Shown piece by piece: positions 28,445-37,231 of a stretch of DNA of 64,000 nt. Under the pieces are notes generated by a model. It did no database searches. It was not told where the DNA came from and saw nothing but the letters and a program-made list of their open reading frames with translations. Origin of the DNA: Gynuella sunshinyii YC6258 (lineage in GTDB: Bacteria; Pseudomonadota; Gammaproteobacteria; Pseudomonadales; Natronospirillaceae); the NCBI RefSeq assembly GCF_000940805.1, contig NZ_CP007142.1, forward strand, positions 968,593-1,032,592. The letters run 5' to 3'. Made by a program: the position numbers and the translations under genes. Position 1 is the stretch's first letter. The number at the start of each line of letters is the position of its first letter.

Positions 28445-29266
28445 TTACTTTACAGCAGTATTATCCTTAAACAGATCATTGAGCAGATATGCCAGCCTAA
28501 CCGCAGCTTTTTTCAGTTGCTCTTCATATGTCGGCCATGCACTTTTGTAGTAGCCCATATCCCACTTTTTCTTATCCAATGCCGACTGGTAGGCAACATT
28601 CCGGGCGACCTGGTGGCATTCCCAGACCCAGTGTTGCGGGTCCATATCCGCGGTCCAGGCAGCGGTTTGTTCCGGCTTGATCTGTTTGGCAAACTCTCCG
28701 GCCAGAGTTGACCACTTTTTTCCCGTCAGCTGAAGGATTCCTGTATCCCAGATCCAATGCAGGTTAACTTTCTTGTCACCACTTTCGAGCAGGATCTTCC
28801 GACCATTATCGTCTCTCTTGAATCCGCAGTTAGTTGGCTGATGGATATCACCGACATAATTCAGTAGAAACTTAACGGCATGGCGTTGCTGGACCAGAGT
28901 GAACTTGGCCCGTTCCTTGATTACTTTTTCCGATTCAAGAATGGCTGCCACCACGCATTTGTTATCAGCACAGTCTTTGGTTGGGGAGAATGCGGTTGCG
29001 TCAGTATCGAACTGAACTTCGTGAAGACTCTGCATCCATTCATTACCGGGTCTTTGGGAAAGCTCATGTGCCCAATAAGACGACCCGACCCATTCCAGAC
29101 GGTATTGACTTCCCATTAATGAGCTGAGTGCCTTGTGGGACTCATCGCTGAGCATAGTGAATGCAAGGCCGGCAATCACCTCATGACCTTCACGGCTGAA
29201 AGCCATGGTCCGTGTACTGAGACAAAACAGCGCTATTAACAAAACTGCAGAAACTTTTAATTGCAT
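28445..29266 (-). CDS. S1/P1 nuclease
   Basis: A 273-residue exported zinc nuclease that cuts single-stranded nucleic acid. The start at 29266 gives a signal peptide (MQLKVSAVLLIALFCLSTRT, cut after MA). Zinc-site motifs are REGHEVIAGLAF near the mature N terminus, YVGDIHQPTNCGF, and VNLHWIWDTGIL. The family usually has Trp as first mature residue, whose amino end binds zinc; here the position appears to be Phe23. The open frame runs 42 codons further upstream into the DUF3392 gene, but that part precedes the signal peptide. Convergent with the CsrB-like RNA. Confidence 0.9.
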   Translation of the reverse strand: MQLKVSAVLLIALFCLSTRTMAFSREGHEVIAGLAFTMLSDESHKALSSLMGSQYRLEWVGSSYWAHELSQRPGNEWMQSLHEVQFDTDATAFSPTKDCADNKCVVAAILESEKVIKERAKFTLVQQRHAVKFLLNYVGDIHQPTNCGFKRDDNGRKILLESGDKKVNLHWIWDTGILQLTGKKWSTLAGEFAKQIKPEQTAAWTADMDPQHWVWECHQVARNVAYQSALDKKKWDMGYYKSAWPTYEEQLKKAAVRLAYLLNDLFKDNTAVK

Positions 29267-29319
29267 GGCGACTCGAATTATTAAAACTATGAATTTTAGT
29301 GTAGCAGCTGTTGTCCGGT

Positions 29320-29655
29320 TTACTGGTAATTGTGTTTTTGTGCCAGCATGCCGATCACAATGAAAATCAGTACGATAACCAGGCCATACCATTGTGCTCC
29401 AAGATTCAACAGCAGTTTTAGTAGCAAAGGCGCCAACAAGACAGTGGCCATGCCATAGCCAACGGCACAGAGGAGCACAAAGACTGCGGTACGAATGATG
29501 AAATGGGAGCCCTGAACCAACTGTTTGACAGCCCGGTTGATATTATTGCCGTAAATGACCAGTAATGATGCGATCACTGCCATGCACAGCTGTGGCATCC
29601 AGGGGCGCAGCCAGTGGCTGAAATCGATCATAAGATTGGTTAGAAATGCAGGCAT
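29320..29655 (-). CDS. DUF3392-family inner membrane protein
   Basis: A 111-residue protein with three to four hydrophobic segments and the family core GNNINRAVKQLV..SHFIIRTAVFVLLCAVGYG (split here). I recognise it as DUF3392, a gammaproteobacterial membrane family without a known role. It lies 53 bp upstream of the nuclease signal-peptide start, on the same strand, so the two may share a transcript. Confidence 0.82.
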   Translation of the reverse strand: MPAFLTNLMIDFSHWLRPWMPQLCMAVIASLLVIYGNNINRAVKQLVQGSHFIIRTAVFVLLCAVGYGMATVLLAPLLLKLLLNLGAQWYGLVIVLIFIVIGMLAQKHNYQ

Positions 29656-30021
29656 GAATGCTCCATATGGACAAAGTAATTTGAGTGCTAGAGTTTAATC
29701 ACTCATGCCTGGGAGTAAATGGGTTGGTGAGGTTTGGGCGTAATTAGCGTTCAATCAGCCTGGATCTATTCAACTAAAGAACCGGTGTGTGAGATGACTA
29801 CCTGGGTCAATCTTTTTAACGGTTGACCTAAATTAACCCCTGGCAGGTGCATAGAGGGAGTTTTAAAGTAAGGTTATTTGGATAGCCACATCTGCATTTT
29901 CACGGGAGCTACCCAAATCTGCGCCTGATGGTGTTGCGTGAAACACCGAATCGTCGGATCGTTTAATCTCTCTGTGCGTCCCTGCATCAACACGATTAAC
30001 CCGATATAAATGCGTGTTGGG
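29656..30021. other. Intergenic region between DUF3392 and carboxylesterase genes
   Basis: This 366-bp stretch has no convincing gene. It includes GGTCAA and TTGACC at 29805 and 29823 (12-base gap), and most of the 12-bp inverted repeat at 29991-30030. A minus-strand frame at 29874-30137 is a shadow of the esterase 3' end. Confidence 0.5.
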
Positions 30022-30030
30022 TTAATCGTG
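29991..30030. repeat. Perfect 12-bp inverted repeat containing the esterase stop codon
   Basis: CACGATTAACCC and GGGTTAATCGTG are exact complements over a 16-base loop. The second arm holds the esterase TAA and last two codons. There is no T run on the minus side, so it may be an RNA-stability or attenuation hairpin in place of a standard terminator. Confidence 0.6.
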
Positions 30031-31500
30031 TTTATAAAAATATTGAATCCGACGGTCAAAATGCAGCTGCATTTTATCGGCACCGTATTCCGGCCATAAT
30101 GGCAACCCTTGATTGTTTGGATTTCCGCTGCGGGCAAATTCGGTTAATGCGCCCTGAAACAAAAATGACAGATCTCGTAATTCCTGTTTGTTTGCCCCAT
30201 TAACCATTGGAGCTGCTTGCCAAATATCCCATTGACCAAATAAAAACGGCAGATCAATGCAGTGACAGGCCCCTAGCTCATGAACAGGTGACTGCCAGTC
30301 AAACTGGTATAAATAAGATTTCGCGCCATGTTTCGCCTGTGCGCGGGCAAATTCCATGACAGGTTGATTGAATGTAGCGTCGCCTCTTAAGTCGGCGAGT
30401 AATTGGCCGGGAGTGGATGGCACACGGGCAGCACGGGCAACAGCCAGTTTGTCTGCTCCTTTTTCACCATAACTGCGCTCAAACTCCTTTTGTAATTGCT
30501 CACCGGTTAAATACATGAACACCGGATTCTGGAATGAAAAAGCATTAAACTCTTCTCTTGTTGCGCCAATGAGCGTATCACACCAGGCGCCTGCGCCCTC
30601 CTTAATTGCATCGATGGGATCACAGGAAATTAAATCATCGTCCACTACTGGCGTGAATGGCAGGGTAAACTCACCGGGAATCGTCGATGTCGCGGGTTGA
30701 GCTTGTAAAAGCGTCAGTGCTTTCATCAATTGATCAGCAGGTAGTTCTTTTAATTTGCTAACGTCATTGGGGTCAAAACCCAGAACTCGCAACATAGCGG
30801 CCGCCAGTGGCTTTGCCTGTTCAGCTCTGCATAGTTTCATCCCCAAAGGAGGGCTCATCAGTATCGCCCGGTTAAACAATCCCCGGCATGAGGTGTTTGC
30901 CAGCATGACAGCCACGCAATAAGCACCAGCGGATTGTCCGGCAACTGTGATATTGTCTGAGTCACCACCAAAACTGCCAATCGTTTTCTGTATCCATTTC
31001 AACGCCGCAATCTGGTCATGAATGCCCAGGTTGGGAGGGGCCAAATCAGGCTGTGCCAGAAATCCTAACGGCCCAAGGCGATAAGATATATTGACCACCA
31101 CCATGCCGGCTTTTCGTGCCAGTGCATGACCATCGTAGCAAGACAGAGAACCACCACCGGTGATAAATGCGCCGCCATGAATAAAAACCAGTACGGGCTT
31201 GGAGACATTGACGTTAGAGGGTGACCAGATATCCAAATGCAGACAGCTTTCATCCTGAGACATGGGATAAGCACCCATAATTGCACTGGTTCCAGATGGC
31301 GGCTGTGGTGGAGCCGAACCATCTGTTATCGCATCATAAACATCACTCCAATACATCGGAGTCAGCGGCAATTTAAAGCGGTTCGGCCCGGTGGCAGGTT
31401 CAGCATAAGGTACCTTCCTGAAACAGTAAACATCGTTAACATTTTTGCCTCTCAGCCTGCCAAATGATGTTTCAATGATCACACTGGAATTTGCTGCCAT
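30022..31500 (-). CDS. Type B carboxylesterase
   Basis: The 492-residue protein is an alpha/beta hydrolase of the carboxylesterase/acetylcholinesterase family. Seen are FGRLRGKNVNDVYCFRKVPYAEP, the oxyanion motif FIHGGAFITGGG, and the nucleophile elbow GQSAGAY with the catalytic Ser. The His is probably in the HELGACHCIDLPFLFG region. No signal peptide, so cytoplasmic. It hydrolyses an unknown ester. The divergent LysR gene 105 bp away, with a LysR-type palindrome between, is the likely regulator. Confidence 0.92.
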   Translation of the reverse strand: MAANSSVIIETSFGRLRGKNVNDVYCFRKVPYAEPATGPNRFKLPLTPMYWSDVYDAITDGSAPPQPPSGTSAIMGAYPMSQDESCLHLDIWSPSNVNVSKPVLVFIHGGAFITGGGSLSCYDGHALARKAGMVVVNISYRLGPLGFLAQPDLAPPNLGIHDQIAALKWIQKTIGSFGGDSDNITVAGQSAGAYCVAVMLANTSCRGLFNRAILMSPPLGMKLCRAEQAKPLAAAMLRVLGFDPNDVSKLKELPADQLMKALTLLQAQPATSTIPGEFTLPFTPVVDDDLISCDPIDAIKEGAGAWCDTLIGATREEFNAFSFQNPVFMYLTGEQLQKEFERSYGEKGADKLAVARAARVPSTPGQLLADLRGDATFNQPVMEFARAQAKHGAKSYLYQFDWQSPVHELGACHCIDLPFLFGQWDIWQAAPMVNGANKQELRDLSFLFQGALTEFARSGNPNNQGLPLWPEYGADKMQLHFDRRIQYFYKHD

Positions 31501-31559
31501 GAATACTCCTTGAACTTCTGGTTGGAATTTACCTCATTATATTTTTGTTTAAGACTGTA

Positions 31560-31578
31560 GTTTGTTCTAATTACAAAC
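31560..31578. promoter_or_regulatory. Candidate LysR-type operator between esterase and LysR genes
   Basis: GTTTGT and ACAAAC are perfect 6-bp arms over 7 bases and contain the LysR T-N11-A pattern. It is 28 bp before the LysR ATG. Confidence 0.5.
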
Positions 31579-31605
31579 ATCTATCGTCCCAATTTTGAGT
31601 CCATA

Positions 31606-32514
31606 ATGAATAGCCTGGATAATTTTTATTTGTTGAAGCATGTGGTTGAATGCAGTGGATTTTCAGCTGCATCACGCAGACTTGGCATTGCAAAATCAAC
31701 TCTGGCACGACGAATAGGTGAGCTGGAAAAACAGCTAGGTATGCAGCTGTATCACCGTAATGTTCGCCGCTTCCGGTTAACGAATTTCGGCAACGATTGT
31801 TATCAACATTGTCTGATAATAACCGCTGAAGCCGAGCAGGTTTTTGCACTGGCAGAGCGGGTCAGAAATCAGCCAGCCGGGGAGCTGCATGTAATCAGTC
31901 CACCATTATTCAGCGCGGCTATTGTTAACACTTTAGCCATTGAGTTTGCTACCAAGGTGCCGGAGGTCCGCCTGCATCTGGAAGTTACAATGGATGAAGT
32001 CGATCCGCGTAAAACCCAGGCAGACCTGATCATTTTCCCCAGTTTCACTCCTTTACCGGATAGTTCCGTTATTGCACGAAAGCTGATGGACATCGAATAC
32101 ACTCTGGTTGCCAACCCCCGCCTGTTGACGGCAAAAACAATTCAGGCACCTGGTGATTTAAAAGCCGTTCGATGCGTTGGGTTAGGAAACCGAAGCACCC
32201 ATTGGGTATGGCGTTTTAACAAGGGTAAAACAGTGGCAGAGCATCGTTTTGTTCCGGTTTTTACGACGACCACTCCGATTGCGCTATTGGAAGCGGCTCG
32301 CGAGGGGTTAGGTGTTGCGTCACTGCCAAGTAGTTTATGTGCAAACGATATTGCCAGCGGTCAGTTGGTTCGGATTTTAGAACCATGGACACCACAATCC
32401 AGTCAGCTATTTGCGCTATATTCGAGCAGTAGTGGTTTAACAGTTGCTGCACGGCAATTTCTCGACTTGCTGATAGAACGTCTGTCTGGCGACATTTCAT
32501 TGTCGAGTTTTTGA
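31606..32514 (+). CDS. LysR-family transcriptional regulator
   Basis: A 302-residue LysR protein. The N-terminal winged helix reads FYLLKHVVECSGFSAASRRLGIAKSTLARRIGELEKQLG; the substrate-binding region follows from about residue 90. It is divergent from the carboxylesterase gene and a palindrome lies between, so control of that gene is likely. The effector is unknown. Confidence 0.93.
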   Translation: MNSLDNFYLLKHVVECSGFSAASRRLGIAKSTLARRIGELEKQLGMQLYHRNVRRFRLTNFGNDCYQHCLIITAEAEQVFALAERVRNQPAGELHVISPPLFSAAIVNTLAIEFATKVPEVRLHLEVTMDEVDPRKTQADLIIFPSFTPLPDSSVIARKLMDIEYTLVANPRLLTAKTIQAPGDLKAVRCVGLGNRSTHWVWRFNKGKTVAEHRFVPVFTTTTPIALLEAAREGLGVASLPSSLCANDIASGQLVRILEPWTPQSSQLFALYSSSSGLTVAARQFLDLLIERLSGDISLSSF

Positions 32515-32895
32515 TTATTAAGGTTACTGTTCAATCGTATAAAAAATAAAAAGTAAGTTCGTAAATTTGAAGCTTATATCCACTTCCATTGCCACCAACA
32601 CCTGCCACCATGGATGCAGCTTTCGAGACTAAAGATCTTGAGCGCTATTGTCTGTTCTCTACAAAACAGGCATCCACGATCTGACCTTTGCAAGCCAGCA
32701 ATCCCTTTGAGGGTGTTGGGGTCGTATAACGATTGGCACCGCTTGAATAAGGTAAGGATTACGACGAAAAATATGTTGAGGTTATGACACTGGTGATGAG
32801 TCCTACATGACCCGAAACACCTAAGCTATTGATATTAAAGATAAAAATTTCGGGTCTGGGTTTTGCTCTGAATATTGAGGTATGATGCTGCAAAG
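32515..32895. other. Intergenic region upstream of modE
   Basis: No gene is visible in this stretch. It holds GACCCGAAA and its exact complement TTTCGGGTC 30 bases apart (32809-32856) and AT-rich sequence before modE. Nothing else stands out. Confidence 0.5.
32809..32856. repeat. 9-bp inverted repeat with AT-rich 30-base loop
   Basis: GACCCGAAA (32809-32817) and TTTCGGGTC (32848-32856) are exact complements. It lies about 80 bp upstream of modE. Function unknown. Confidence 0.5.
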
Positions 32896-32920
32896 CATTA
32901 TGCAAATTAATTGCATAACG
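32896..32920. promoter_or_regulatory. Candidate ModE box
   Basis: CATTATGCA and TGCATAACG flank AATTAAT, a near-perfect palindrome resembling the E. coli ModE site (CGTTATAT...ATAACG). It ends 13 bp before the modE start codon, suggesting autorepression and molybdate-dependent control of the mod genes. Confidence 0.6.
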
Positions 32921-32933
32921 AATGGAGAACACT

Positions 32934-33743
32934 ATGCCTGACAATGCTGTTAAGCCGATCCTGGCCTTTCTGGGGCAACAGGGGCAACGAGTGGGGGAGG
33001 ATCGGTTTCACCTGCTGGAAGCCATTGACCAGCATGGATCGATTTCTGCGGCCGCCAAGGCGATTGGCGTGAGCTACCGGGGAGCCTGGGATGCAGTCAA
33101 TGCGTTGAATAATCTGTTCCCTCAGGCACTGGTGCGGGCCCGTCCGGGTGGTCGTCATGGTGGTAATGCCGAGGTAACGCCGGAAGGCAAAAGAGCCATT
33201 GCGATGCATCGACTGCTGAGTGAAAAGCTTGCCAATGTACTGGCAGAATTGGATCTGTCATTGTCGGAACATACACAGGATTCACCACCTTTATCCTCTT
33301 CTCTCTGGAGTTTGGCTATGAAAACCAGTGCCCGGAATGTCTTTCACGGTGTTGTCAGTGAAGTGAACTGCGGTGCTGTCAATGCTGAAGTTCTATTGCA
33401 GGTTTCTTCCACTACAACGTTGGTTGTCATAATTACCATCAAAAGTGCTCTGGCATTGGGGATTCATCCTGGACGAGAGGCATTTGCCATGATCAAGGCC
33501 AGCAGCCCTATCCTGATGCCGGACAATGATCATATCCGTACTTCAGCCCGCAATCGTCTGCCGGGTACGGTTGTGTCCGTTGAGCCAGGTGCGATCAATT
33601 CAGAAGTCGTAATGGATATTGGCAACGGAAAAACATTGGTAACCATCATCACCAATGACAGCGCTGAATCGATGGATTTTAAACCGGGGGAACGAGTATG
33701 TGCGTTGATCAAGTCATCGCAGATCATTCTTGGTGTCGAATAA
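32934..33743 (+). CDS. modE: Molybdate-dependent transcriptional regulator ModE
   Basis: The 269-residue protein has an N-terminal LysR-like winged helix (HGSISAAAKAIGVSYRGAWDAVNALN) and two tandem Mop domains (SARNVFHGVVSEVNCGAVNAEV and RNRLPGTVVSVEPGAINSEVV) that bind molybdate. It represses molybdate uptake when molybdate is plentiful. ATG 32934 follows GGAG by 6 bases; ATG 32922 is four codons upstream. modA starts 51 bp downstream. Confidence 0.95.
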   Translation: MPDNAVKPILAFLGQQGQRVGEDRFHLLEAIDQHGSISAAAKAIGVSYRGAWDAVNALNNLFPQALVRARPGGRHGGNAEVTPEGKRAIAMHRLLSEKLANVLAELDLSLSEHTQDSPPLSSSLWSLAMKTSARNVFHGVVSEVNCGAVNAEVLLQVSSTTTLVVIITIKSALALGIHPGREAFAMIKASSPILMPDNDHIRTSARNRLPGTVVSVEPGAINSEVVMDIGNGKTLVTIITNDSAESMDFKPGERVCALIKSSQIILGVE

Positions 33744-33794
33744 GTTCCATCCGTTATCGTCAAGACGAGCCTTTTTTGCAATGAGGAAAGATAC

Positions 33795-34544
33795 ATGAAG
33801 TGTTTGTGGTTAAGAGCTTTGATATCGATTGTTTCGTATTTGTCCGTAAGTGCCTGGGCGGCGGAAACCAAGGTGGCCGTTGCAGCCAATTTTACCGAAA
33901 CGGCCAAAGAAATAGCCGCTGCGTTCAGTCGTGAGACCGGGCATGTCTCAGTGTTGAGCTTTGGCTCCACTGGTAAGTTATACGCACAGATTGCCAATGG
34001 TGCGCCTTTTGAAGTATTTCTCGCCGCTGATGATGCTCGACCGGCGAAGGCTGAGGAGGCCGGGCTGGCGGTGAAAGGCTCTCGCTTCACCTATGCCAAG
34101 GGTAAAATCGTGTTGTACAGCACTGACACTTCATTGATCGATGCCGATGGTAAAGTACTCGGACAGCCTGAAAAATTTAACAAGCTGGCGATTGCCAATC
34201 CTAAAACCGCTCCCTATGGGGCCGCAGCGGTGGCAACGATGAATGCTATGGGCGTTTATGACTTGATTTCAGGCAAGCTGGTTCAGGGAGATAGCATTGC
34301 CCAGACTTATCAGTTTGTCGCGACCAAAAATGCTGAGCTGGGTTTTGTCGCGCTGTCGCAGGTGGTGGATCAGGATGGCGGATCCCGCTGGATAGTACCG
34401 GAGAATCTGTATCATCCAATTCGACAGGATGCGGTGTTATTAAGCAATGCTGCAGACAGCGAGGCCGCCAAAGCATTTATGCAGTTTTTAAAAAGTGACA
34501 TCGCCCGCAATATTATCGAGTCATACGGTTACGGCCTGGAATAA
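33795..34544 (+). CDS. modA: Molybdate ABC transporter periplasmic binding protein
   Basis: A 249-residue exported protein. A signal peptide ends at about AWA-AET. The molybdate-binding fold shows VAVAANFTETAKEI, SFGSTGKLYAQI (oxyanion-binding Ser), PFEVFLAADDARP and IANPKTAPYGAAA. It delivers molybdate to ModBC. Operon with modB (6 bp downstream) and modC. Confidence 0.96.
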   Translation: MKCLWLRALISIVSYLSVSAWAAETKVAVAANFTETAKEIAAAFSRETGHVSVLSFGSTGKLYAQIANGAPFEVFLAADDARPAKAEEAGLAVKGSRFTYAKGKIVLYSTDTSLIDADGKVLGQPEKFNKLAIANPKTAPYGAAAVATMNAMGVYDLISGKLVQGDSIAQTYQFVATKNAELGFVALSQVVDQDGGSRWIVPENLYHPIRQDAVLLSNAADSEAAKAFMQFLKSDIARNIIESYGYGLE

Positions 34545-34550
34545 CCGCTT

Positions 34551-35216
34551 ATGTGGGAGCCTATTTATCTGACAATTAAACTGGCCAGTATCGTGACGCT
34601 GATTTTAATGGTTATCGGCACTGCGATCGCATGGTGGTTGGCCCGTTCGCAGGTTTGGTGGAAGGAGGTCATTGGTGCCACTGTGTCTCTGCCATTGGTG
34701 CTGCCGCCAACGGTGCTTGGTTTTTATCTGTTGTTGCTGATGGGGCCGGAAGGACCCGTCGGGCGGGTTGTCAAAGAAGTGTTCGGTCATAGCCTGCCAT
34801 TCACGTTCGGAGGGCTGGTCATTGGTTCGGTCATTTATTCATTGCCATTTGTCGTGCAGCCGATTCGCAATGCGTTTGAAGCCATGGGAGACCGCCCTTT
34901 GGAAGTGGCGGCAACGCTCCGGGCTTCTCCATGGGACAGTTTTTTTTCTGTTGCTTTGCCTTTGGCCAGGCCAGGATTATTAACCGGTGCCATACTTGGT
35001 TTTGCTCATACCGTTGGCGAGTTTGGAGTGGTGCTTATGATAGGTGGCAATATTCCGGGCGAAACCAAAGTTCTGTCCATTGCAATTTATGATTATGTCG
35101 AAACACTGGAATGGCAGAAAGCGCATTGGCTGGCTGCCGGTATGCTGGTGTTTTCATTTCTGGTGATCTTATCCATGATGTTGGTTGAAAAACGCTTACG
35201 GAAGCGCTTGATATGA
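34551..35216 (+). CDS. modB: Molybdate ABC transporter permease
   Basis: A 221-residue inner-membrane protein with about five membrane helices, and the ATPase-contact EAA motif region ([34 protein letters not shown]). Length matches E. coli ModB (229). Its last four bases overlap modC (ATGA), implying coupled translation. Confidence 0.96.
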   Translation: MWEPIYLTIKLASIVTLILMVIGTAIAWWLARSQVWWKEVIGATVSLPLVLPPTVLGFYLLLLMGPEGPVGRVVKEVFGHSLPFTFGGLVIGSVIYSLPFVVQPIRNAFEAMGDRPLEVAATLRASPWDSFFSVALPLARPGLLTGAILGFAHTVGEFGVVLMIGGNIPGETKVLSIAIYDYVETLEWQKAHWLAAGMLVFSFLVILSMMLVEKRLRKRLI

Positions 35217-36286
35217 CGGTACAGGCCTGTTTTTCCGGAACACAAGGACATTTTGTTCTGGATGCTGCGTTTGAATTTCCCGTTCGTGGAGTGACTGCGT
35301 TATTTGGTCCGTCCGGTTGTGGCAAAACCACATTGTTACGTTGTATGGCCGGGCTCAATTATCTGCCTCAGGGACGGTTCACCATCGCTGGCGAAGTATG
35401 GCAGGACGAGCAGGTTTTTTTGAAACCATATCAGCGTTCAGTCGGTTATGTATTTCAGGAAGCCAGTCTGTTTCCACACTTGTCGGTCAGAGAGAATCTT
35501 TTGTATGGCGCCAGACGTTGTCAAACAAATACCCCGTATCCCATCGACTTCGATGAGCTGGTGTCGCTATTGGGTATTTTACCTTTATTAGACCGATCTC
35601 CCGCCAGGTTGTCCGGGGGCGAACGACAGCGTATTGCCATTGGTCGGGCATTATTGACACAACCTAGAATTCTGTTAATGGATGAACCATTGTCAGCTCT
35701 TGATCACCAGAGTAAACAGGATATTTTGCCGTATTTGGAGCGTTTGCATGAGCGCCTTTCGATACCGGTTGTGTATGTAACCCATGCGATTGAGGAAGTC
35801 GCCAGGCTGGCGGATCACATTGTTCTGTTAGAACAGGGTAAGGTGCAGGCTGCCGGAAATATTACAGAGACTTTATCCCGACTGGACTTCAATATCCGCC
35901 AGGATGAACATGCTGCAGTGGTTTTGCCGGCAACTATTGTTGAACAGGATAAACGTTGGCATCTGGCCCGGGCAAAATTTGTTGGTGGCAGTTTGTGGGT
36001 TCGTGGTCACGGTTTGCAGCTGAATCAGTCCATTCGTCTGCGTGTACTGGCCCGGGATGTCAGTATTGGTTTGCATCCTATCGATCAGGTCAGTATTCAA
36101 AATCGGTTGCCGGCGACGATAACGGAATTGGCTGTTTCTGATGATCCTGCGGTGATGCTGCTACGTCTGAATGTAGACGGAAGTCCGTTGCTGGCCAGAT
36201 TGACGTCTCGCTCTGCTCATGAGTTAAGGCTGGAAGCCGGTCAGCGTATCTGGGCCCAGATCAAGTCCGTCGCCGTGTTGGAATGA
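35213..36286 (+). CDS. modC: Molybdate ABC transporter ATP-binding protein
   Basis: The 357-residue ATPase has Walker [11 protein letters not shown]-loop [13 protein letters not shown], signature LSGGERQR, Walker [13 protein letters not shown] and switch His in VYVTHA. A C-terminal Mop-type molybdate-binding region follows (from about residue 290: [26 protein letters not shown]). This order is typical of ModC. Last gene of the mod operon. Confidence 0.96.
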   Translation: MTVQACFSGTQGHFVLDAAFEFPVRGVTALFGPSGCGKTTLLRCMAGLNYLPQGRFTIAGEVWQDEQVFLKPYQRSVGYVFQEASLFPHLSVRENLLYGARRCQTNTPYPIDFDELVSLLGILPLLDRSPARLSGGERQRIAIGRALLTQPRILLMDEPLSALDHQSKQDILPYLERLHERLSIPVVYVTHAIEEVARLADHIVLLEQGKVQAAGNITETLSRLDFNIRQDEHAAVVLPATIVEQDKRWHLARAKFVGGSLWVRGHGLQLNQSIRLRVLARDVSIGLHPIDQVSIQNRLPATITELAVSDDPAVMLLRLNVDGSPLLARLTSRSAHELRLEAGQRIWAQIKSVAVLE

Positions 36287-36399
36287 TAACTAAGGTTAAT
36301 AACGCCTAAACATGGTTTCAGATAAAGTTGCAGTGGCCATGGTTATTGGTTAGCGTGGCATGTTTCTGAATCAGGCCGTTGTGTTATCGGGAGTCATCC

Positions 36400-36900
36400 A
36401 TGAAAGTATTTAAACCTTTGCTACTGCTTGCTGCTCTGCTTGGAATGGGAGGGTATACGCAGGCATCTGGCCAGTTAAAGCCGTTTGGTGAGTTTGGTTT
36501 TATCGGTCCATATGGCGTGGGCATTGGTGCCGGCGCGTTTTATGATAAGCCGGAGATGATTCAATACATTAAAGGATTCTGGGGCGGTGCCGCATTATTG
36601 TTGGATGATGAAACTGATAATGGTTATGGAAACTACACTGAAAGCGTGCTGGATTTTCATGGTGGCATCTCTTTTGACAGCCGCCAAATTCCTGGTTTGG
36701 ATCAGGTGGAAAAATTAACATTATTTACAGGTTTATCTGTAGCCTTTCGCGATTATGAACACCAAGGTGAAAATCGGAGCCGGACAATGTTTGGACCAGT
36801 TGTTGGTGCGGTGTATGAAGTATCGCAACACTGGACTCTAGGCGGTATGTTGTCCACTACTACGAATGATCCCAGGTTGATATTCAGCTATTCCTTCTAA
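36400..36900 (+). CDS. Small exported beta-barrel-like protein of unknown function
   Basis: From ATG 36400 (RBS CGGGAG 7 bases upstream) the 166-residue product has a signal peptide ending at about TQA-SGQ. The mature part alternates polar and hydrophobic residues with many Gly/Tyr and ends with LIFSYSF, whose terminal Phe is typical of outer-membrane barrel proteins. I do not recognise the family. It ends 331 bp from the convergent deazapurine operon. Confidence 0.65.
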   Translation: MKVFKPLLLLAALLGMGGYTQASGQLKPFGEFGFIGPYGVGIGAGAFYDKPEMIQYIKGFWGGAALLLDDETDNGYGNYTESVLDFHGGISFDSRQIPGLDQVEKLTLFTGLSVAFRDYEHQGENRSRTMFGPVVGAVYEVSQHWTLGGMLSTTTNDPRLIFSYSF

Positions 36901-37085
36901 AGATTCCTCTGAATAGTTATCTGCGCCGCCGATGCGGCGTCAAGAATCTATGCAAGCCCTCTTATAACTTTCTGCTGGCTCGAACAGATTCCGTACCTCT
37001 GCCGTAACTAGCGGAGTTACCTAAATTCGGTTCTGGCGGATTGATCGAAGATTTTTGCTTTGCTTCCTTGCCTGCGCCATTCAGT

Positions 37086-37143
37086 GGTTATCTATCAACC
37101 CGACATATTTAATTGTCGGGCTAATAAATATCTGTAGATAACC
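37086..37143. repeat. Nested inverted repeats
   Basis: Outer arms GGTTATCTA (37086-37094) and TAGATAACC (37135-37143) are exact complements. Inner arms CCCGAC (37099-37104) and GTCGGG (37115-37120) are also exact. No T run flanks it; function unknown. Confidence 0.55.
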
Positions 37144-37159
37144 TCTCACCTTTTGGAAA

Positions 37160-37195
37160 GTCAGATCGGATAGAATCATTTTTGTCTGATCTGAC
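37160..37195 (-). terminator. Hairpin at the end of the deazapurine operon
   Basis: GTCAGATCGGA pairs with TCTGATCTGAC (11 bp, one wobble) over a 14-base loop, 37 bp after the nitrilase stop. On the minus strand it is followed by TTTCC only, so it is a probable but not classical terminator. Confidence 0.55.
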
Positions 37196-37231
37196 GAAGA
37201 ATGTCTTTATTCCAAATATCAATATTTCCAA

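Larger units (their letters stand above)
36901..37231. other. Convergent intergenic region with hairpins
   Basis: No gene is visible. The stretch contains a nested inverted repeat (37086-37143) and a strong hairpin (37160-37195) near the end of the minus-strand operon. Confidence 0.5.

Noticed and set aside
28365-28550. 61-codon frame at the end of the CsrB-like RNA
   Set aside because: It crosses the RNA terminator and the antisense of the nuclease gene.
29874-30137. 87-codon minus-strand frame at the esterase end
   Set aside because: It is a shadow overlapping the esterase C terminus in another frame.
32515-32895. Possible attC site or IS remnant upstream of modE
   Set aside because: No attC core sites, terminal repeats or transposase-like frames could be found; only one simple inverted repeat.
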